Shown here one piece after another: positions 59,723 to 64,000 of a stretch of DNA of 64,000 nt. The notes beneath the pieces were generated by a model. It saw nothing but the letters and a program-made list of their open reading frames with translations. It was not told the origin of the DNA and did not search any database. Source of the DNA: Candidatus Dormiibacterota bacterium (GTDB lineage Bacteria > Chloroflexota > Dormibacteria > Aeolococcales > Aeolococcaceae). Position numbers and translations under genes: made by a program. Positions within the stretch are counted from its first letter, which is position 1. Each line of letters starts with the position of its first letter. The stretch lies in the NCBI GenBank assembly GCA_003162415.1, contig PMOL01000009.1, forward strand, positions 104,444 through 168,443, in the 5' to 3' direction.

Positions 59723-60946
59723 TCAGCCGGTCGCGGTGCGAAACTCGGTCGGTGGCGGTGTTGCCTGAGACGCCGCGCTGGGACGGTTGGCCTTGATGTC
59801 CGGAACGACCTGGGCGGCGAGGGCGTCGATGCGCTGGCGCAGCTCGCGCAGGCCGGTGCCGCGGGTCGCGCTCACGGCGAGCGCTGAGACGCCGGCAACG
59901 TCGCCGAGGCGCAGCCGGGCGGACCGAACCTCCGACGCGGTCAGGCGGTCGACCTTGCTCAGCGCGAGGATCATAGGCTGATCGCATTCCATCGAGCGCA
60001 GGGTCTCGAGCACGGTGAGCAGCTGCTGCTCGGCGTCCGGGTGCGAGGCGTCGACCACGAGGCAGAGCATGTGGGCCTGGCGCACCTCCTCGAGGGTCGC
60101 CGCGAAAGCCTCCACGAGCTCGGTCGGGAGCTTCTGGATGAAGCCGACGGTGTCGGTGAGGATGACCAGCTTGCCGGACGGCAGCTCGAGCCGCCGGGAG
60201 GTGGGATCAAGGGTCGCGAAGAGCAGGTCGTCGGCGAGGACCTGGCTGTGGGTGAGGACGTTGAGCAGCGTCGACTTGCCCGCGTTCGTATAGCCGACCA
60301 GCGCGCACGACGCCAGCGGGACGTTGGTCCGAGCGGTCCGGCGGGTCCGTCGCTGCCGTTCGATCACCACGAGGCGTTCGCGGAGTCGCTTGAGCTGCTG
60401 GCGGATGAGCCGCCGGTCCACCTCGATCTGCTTCTCACCAGGACCACCTCGCAGCCCCACGCCGCCGCGCTGGCGCTCGAGGTGGGACCAGCCGCCGGCG
60501 AGGCGGGGGAGCAGATGCTCCAGCTGCGCCATCTCGACCTGCACCCGCCCCTCGGCGGTGATCGCGCGGCGGGCGAAGATGGCGAGGATGACCTCGGTGC
60601 GATCGAGCACCGGGACGCCCCACTCTTCCTGGAGGTTGCGCTGCTGGCGGGGCGTCAGCTGATCGTTGCAGAGCACGGCGGGGCTGCCGAGCTCGGCGAG
60701 ATGGGACGCGAAGGCGGCGACCACGCCGGAGCGGAAGAAGGTTGCGGGATGGGGCTCGCGGAGCGAGATCAGGCTCCGCTCGAGCACTTCGGTGCCGAGC
60801 GTCCGAGCCAGTTCCTCGAGCTCGTCGAGCTCGATGTCTCGCTGCTCGCGCTCGTCGCGGCGCGCGACCGTCCCGATGACGATCACCCGCTTCAGCTTCG
60901 TGCCGACAGCCGGGTCAGCCCCCGATGGCGCGTCGAAATGGGGCAA
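59723..60946 (-). CDS. hflX: Ribosome-associated GTPase HflX
   Basis: A 407-aa GTPase that splits stalled or heat-damaged ribosomes. The N-terminal HflX domain has FFRSGVVAAFASH and NDQLTPRQQRNLQEEW, then VLDRTEVILAIFARRA and ERQRGGVGLRGGPGEKQIE. The G domain follows with G1 GYTNAGKSTLLN near 218, FATLDPTSRRLEL, DTVGFIQKLP (G3) and LSKVDRL (G4). The start appears to be TTG 60946, since no ATG or GTG fits. It converges on smpB. Confidence 0.94.
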   Translation of the reverse strand: MPHFDAPSGADPAVGTKLKRVIVIGTVARRDEREQRDIELDELEELARTLGTEVLERSLISLREPHPATFFRSGVVAAFASHLAELGSPAVLCNDQLTPRQQRNLQEEWGVPVLDRTEVILAIFARRAITAEGRVQVEMAQLEHLLPRLAGGWSHLERQRGGVGLRGGPGEKQIEVDRRLIRQQLKRLRERLVVIERQRRTRRTARTNVPLASCALVGYTNAGKSTLLNVLTHSQVLADDLLFATLDPTSRRLELPSGKLVILTDTVGFIQKLPTELVEAFAATLEEVRQAHMLCLVVDASHPDAEQQLLTVLETLRSMECDQPMILALSKVDRLTASEVRSARLRLGDVAGVSALAVSATRGTGLRELRQRIDALAAQVVPDIKANRPSAASQATPPPTEFRTATG

Positions 60947-61038
60947 CTAGCGCGTCACCGGTCCGACCATCAACTGGAGCACCCGTTCAGCCTAGCAACG
61001 GCGCTCGCTCTCTGCTGAGGCTCGACGTCCAAAGCTCC

Positions 61039-62283
61039 TCACGGTGGTGGTGTTACACCGGGGATCTTGAGCTGGATGAGCGCGCTGCCGGCCAGGGTGA
61101 GCCCGGCGGCGACCAGGATCGCGAAGGTGGTCGATACGCCGAGGACCGGCCCCGCGAGCGCTGAGCCGATCGGCACGCCCGAGAAGTTCAGCGCCATCGA
61201 CACTGCGAAGGCTCGACCGAACCACGCCCGGGCGGTGCGCCGCTGGCGCAGCGAGAAGGCGCTGACGCTGGAAGCCGCGTCCGCGCCGCCGGCGATCGCG
61301 ATGCCGATGGCGATGACTGCCAGAGATGGGACCAGGAGCGCGAGGACCGCAATACCCATGATTGCGCCGAAGAGGGATATCGACTCGCGCTCGCGTCCTT
61401 CGGTCCGGATCCTGCCGGCGATCAGCGCCGCCGGCACCCCGGCCGCTCCCCCCAGAGCGAGTATCGAGCCGACCACCGCGGCGTTGCCGTGGAGATGGAA
61501 GACGACGACGGGCAGCGCGACCATCACGATCCCCCACCCAACATTGAGCGTAGAGAACCCCATCGCGATCCATCGCAGCGTGCGATTGGTCACGACATAC
61601 ACTAGCCCTCTCACGGCTTCGACTAGGATCCTGCCCGACACGTCGGCGGAGTGGGCGGGCTCGCCGACTCCCTGCAGCGCGATGGCGCCGGCCACGTATC
61701 CGACAGCCGCGCTGGCCAACGCTGCCTCGCTGCCGAGGAGCGCGATGAGCGCGCCGGCGAGAGCGGGGCCGGTGATGTTGGCGACGCCGAAGCAGACGCT
61801 GTCCGCGGCGTTGCCCCGATCCCAGAGGTCGCGCGGCACGATCAGGGGGAAAAACGAGCGGGCGCCTGCGATGCTCAACGTGCTCGTAAGCGATCCTGCG
61901 ACCAGGACGACGTAGAGGGCCCATACCGGGAGAAGGTCGGCTGCGGCGAGGACCACGATGGCGATCAGGCAGACCGCTGCCACGGTGAAGTCCAGGGTCA
62001 TCAGCCGTTTGCGTCCATGACGATCGAGGAGCGCGCCTGCGATTGGGCTCAACAGCAGCCCGGGAAAGATGAGCAGGAAAAGGCTCATGCCGGCGACGCT
62101 CGGCGAGTGATATCGCTGCAACGCGAAGAGAACGAGACCGACGGTCCACATCTGCGACGCGGTCCGGGTGAGCAGCGAGCTGATGAGCAGCTGCCGGAAC
62201 CCGGGCAGCTGCATCAGCCTCCCATAGGTCGCGGGGGGTGCGACGACGCCTTGTCCTGCGGTCATTTCGGTGGCCGTGGACAT
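61039..62283 (-). CDS. MFS transporter, enterobactin-exporter-like
   Basis: A 414-aa membrane protein with about 12 hydrophobic segments. LLSPIAGALLDRHGRKRLMTL is the loop 2-3 MFS motif. The sequence resembles MFS_3/EntS-like exporters, with a long hydrophobic first half and a SVSAFSLRQRRTARAW loop late in the second half. ATG 62283 is chosen; ATG 62337 is an upstream option that would add basic residues. The substrate is unknown. No regulator lies nearby. Confidence 0.85.
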   Translation of the reverse strand: MSTATEMTAGQGVVAPPATYGRLMQLPGFRQLLISSLLTRTASQMWTVGLVLFALQRYHSPSVAGMSLFLLIFPGLLLSPIAGALLDRHGRKRLMTLDFTVAAVCLIAIVVLAAADLLPVWALYVVLVAGSLTSTLSIAGARSFFPLIVPRDLWDRGNAADSVCFGVANITGPALAGALIALLGSEAALASAAVGYVAGAIALQGVGEPAHSADVSGRILVEAVRGLVYVVTNRTLRWIAMGFSTLNVGWGIVMVALPVVVFHLHGNAAVVGSILALGGAAGVPAALIAGRIRTEGRERESISLFGAIMGIAVLALLVPSLAVIAIGIAIAGGADAASSVSAFSLRQRRTARAWFGRAFAVSMALNFSGVPIGSALAGPVLGVSTTFAILVAAGLTLAGSALIQLKIPGVTPPP

Positions 62284-62490
62284 GCCGGTTCTGTCAGTCG
62301 CTGGGCGTGCTGCGACGCCGCGACGGTATGCACGCATCCAAGCCTATCCGACGGGCTTCTTTTTGCGATTCGCGAGATGAACGCCGTTACGCGCCACCAC
62401 GATGCATCCCTGGCACGACCGACAACGAGCGCCGGAACTCTGTCGTCGGGCATACGTGACGTCCGAGCCGTTCTTTCCGAACCTATGTTC

Positions 62491-62496
62491 TATACT
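62491..62496 (+). promoter_or_regulatory. Candidate -10 element for the DUF222/HNH gene
   Basis: TATACT lies 6 bases before ATG 62503, giving a leaderless transcript. No -35 is clear. Confidence 0.45.
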
Positions 62497-62502
62497 ACAG
62501 GA

Positions 62503-63532
62503 ATGTGTAATGCCGGGGTCGCGGTGAACCCGCTCGAGGCCGGGGATATCGGCTTCGCTCATTTCTCGCTCCTGGCTGGGACCGCCCGGGCCCTCAGCGC
62601 GCAGCCGGCACATCCCGATGTCGAATCGGTACCCGATGACGCATCTGGAGATGACCTCGCTGATCCCTTAGATCCCGCGACGCCCGTTGGTTCTCTCCCC
62701 TTCGACGAGCACACCCTCCTGGAGCTGGCCCGGGACCACTCGGTCGGCCGCTTCATCCACGACTGCAACCAGGCCCGCCACGCCCATGACGCGGCTGCGG
62801 TCCTCGCCGAGCACGTGAGTGCCGCCGAGCCGCAACCGCTGCGAGTTCATCCCCTGTGAGGGCGGGTTCACGGCCCTGCGTGGCTATTTCGATCCCCTCG
62901 CCGCGGCAACCATCAAGACGGCGGTCTTCCCCCTGGCCAAGCCCACCGGCGCCGGCGATCACCGCCCCCTGGCTCGGCGCTTCGCTGACGCCGTGGTGGA
63001 GATCGCCAGCCACGTGCTCGACCTCGGGGCGGTCCGGACCACCGGTGGGGCGAGCACCCACCTCCAGCTCACCGCCTCGGTGGAGACGGTGATGGGCCTG
63101 GAGGGAGCGCCCGGCGGCGAGCTCGAGTTCGCCGGCGCGGTGCCTGCCGCCACCGTGCAGCGGCTCGCCTGCGATGCCCGGGTCCGCCGCATCCTGCTCG
63201 GCCCCAACTCCGCGGTGATCGACGTCGGCCGCTCCCTCCGCCTCCCGGGCCCGGCGGCCCGCGCGGCGCTCCGGGCACGCGCCGGCGGTTGCGAGTGGCC
63301 CGGCTGCGACCGTCCGGTAGCCTTCACCAACGCCCACCACGTCGTGCACTGGTGCCACGGCGGCAACAGCGACGTGGAGAATCTCGTCCTGCTCTGCTAC
63401 CGCCACCACTGGATGGTCCACCAGGGCGGCTGGCAGTTTGCCCGGGTGGAGCAGGGGCGACTGCTGGCGATCCCGCCCGCCCGAGGCCATCGCTCCTGGA
63501 TTCGCGCCCCCGATACTGCCGCCTCCGGGTAA
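62503..63532 (+). pseudogene. Frameshifted, N-terminally truncated DUF222/HNH endonuclease
   Basis: Two frames make up one protein. Frame 1 (62503-62859) encodes the DUF222 part, IGFAHFSLLAGTARAL and LLELARDHSVGRFIHDCNQA, then runs to a TGA. Frame 2 (from about 62830 to 63532) continues the same family with GGFTALRGYFDPLAAATIK and ends in the HNH domain: CEWPGCDRP, AHHVVHWCHGGNSDVENLVL then LCYRHHWMVH. The switch lies between about 62825 and 62840. The N-terminal ~80-100 residues common to the family are also missing. Such genes occur in many copies in actinobacterial genomes. It may be a single-base indel or sequencing error. Confidence 0.75.
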
Positions 63533-63552
63533 CGTCGCCTCCGGCCGGGAAT

Positions 63553-63632
63553 GTCGCCGCGGGTTCGCGTCGCCGCGGGTTCGCGCCGCCGCCGGTTCAC
63601 GTCGCCGCGGGTTATCCCGCCACCGGGTAACA
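63553..63632 (+). repeat. 16-bp tandem repeat array
   Basis: Five consecutive units: two identical GTCGCCGCGGGTTCGC, then GCCGCCGCCGGTTCAC, GTCGCCGCGGGTTATC and CCGCCACCGGGTAACA. A partial unit (CGCCTCCGGGTAAC) precedes. It lies between the HNH pseudogene and ssrA. Confidence 0.7.
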
Positions 63633-63789
63633 CCACCCCTGCTTACGTCGTTGCCCGGTGATTCCGCCGCCGGAGATGTCGCAGCCGACGAGTAAACGCA
63701 GCCCGGCCGCAACCGACGCGCCGGCATGCCAACCCCTGACTGCATGTCGTGCCCTTGTCTGGGGTTGTGTGGCTTGCAGATCGACGCGG

Positions 63790-63795
63790 TATGAT
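63790..63795 (+). promoter_or_regulatory. Candidate -10 element for ssrA
   Basis: TATGAT lies about 38 bases before the tmRNA 5' end. TTGTGT (63765-63770) is a weak -35 at 19 bases. Transcripts would carry a leader removed by RNase P. Confidence 0.4.
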
Positions 63796-63832
63796 CGTTG
63801 GGCACGGTGATCTCGGATCGCTGCGTTCCCAT

Positions 63833-64000
63833 GGGGGCGTACTGGTTTCGACGGGGTCGTGGGTCGTGCGAATGCGAGTCGAGCCCCGGGCTCGTAAAAC
63901 CGGGAAAAATATACGTGCGAATAACGCACCCCTCGCCCTCGCTGCGTAAGTAGCAGAGACGAAAAAAGCTCAGGCTTCGGCCTGACGTCGACCGTCTCCT
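63833..64000 (+). ncRNA. ssrA: tmRNA, 5' part (cut by window end)
   Basis: The rescue RNA for stalled ribosomes. The 5' end GGGGGCGTACTGGTTTCGAC is the tRNA-like acceptor and D-arm start typical of tmRNA. The tag-coding frame is 63917-63949, resuming at GCG and reading ANNAPLALAA before TAA. Such tags end in an Ala-Ala signal for Clp or Lon proteases. A hairpin with AGGCTTCGGCCT (63971-63982) follows. The pseudoknots and 3' tRNA-like half lie beyond base 64000. Confidence 0.92.

Noticed and set aside
61651..62502. Plus-strand frame extending the DUF222 ORF upstream
   Set aside because: It is antisense to the MFS gene and shows no DUF222 similarity before about residue 1 of the 62503 start.
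1..64000. CRISPR array, insertion sequence or prophage
   Set aside because: No regularly spaced repeats with spacers, no transposase or integrase, and no phage structural genes were seen; the only tandem array is the 16-bp one at 63553.

Overview
The window is a 64 kb piece of a high-GC (roughly two-thirds G+C by eye) bacterial chromosome, densely packed with genes, many of which overlap by 1-4 bases (ATGA, GTGA or TGATG). It mixes traits. A mycothiol-type DinB enzyme, a mycoredoxin-like fusion, a COG1579-rnhA-rnpB block, a DUF222/HNH nuclease and abundant GTG starts recall Actinobacteria. A true ftsA next to ftsZ and a divergent division/cell-wall (dcw) cluster argue against a typical actinobacterium. 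A lineage near Chloroflexota/Actinobacteriota, for example Dormibacterota, would fit, but that is inference: no rRNA is present.

Region 1 (1-17.3 kb) is accessory. It holds a GNAT acetyltransferase cut by the window edge, a large RecB-like nuclease/RNaseH-like/SF1 helicase fusion, a DinB-like protein, a decayed thioesterase copy beside a shortened efflux adaptor and an intact thioesterase, hydrolases, an MFS exporter, a stand-alone response regulator and a PadR-DrrA-DrrB drug-efflux operon. A compact redox operon (mycothiol-type DinB enzyme, TlpA lipoprotein, glutaredoxin-thioredoxin reductase fusion) and an NrtR-like NUDIX protein follow.

Region 2 (17.4-27.6 kb) is housekeeping: a phospholipase D-like protein, Lon protease with a linker insertion, a glyoxalase II-like enzyme, a lipoprotein, CoA pyrophosphatase, a carboxylesterase, trpD, a COG1579 protein, RNase HI, the RNase P RNA gene on the minus strand, and peptidase E.

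Region 3 (27.6-48.4 kb) is the dcw cluster: mraZ, rsmH, ftsL, ftsI, mraY, murD, ftsW, murG, an Mpl-type ligase in the murC position, murB, ddl, an alpha/beta hydrolase, a membrane-anchored MurF-like ligase and ftsQ. A metF/oxidoreductase divergent pair interrupts it before ftsA and ftsZ. No murE or canonical murC is present. A strong promoter and three 10-bp GTGG repeats (a candidate MraZ operator) precede mraZ.

Region 4 (48.4-59.7 kb) is a co-directional housekeeping run: nrdR, yggS, ileS, lspA, rluD, gmk, separate coaC and coaB, priA, def, fmt and smpB. Region 5 (59.7-64 kb) has hflX, an MFS transporter, a frameshifted DUF222/HNH pseudogene, a 16-bp tandem repeat array, and the 5' part of the tmRNA gene, cut by the window end.

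A recurring regulatory feature is a TANNNT -10-like hexamer 6-8 bases upstream of many start codons at operon heads, as expected for leaderless transcription.
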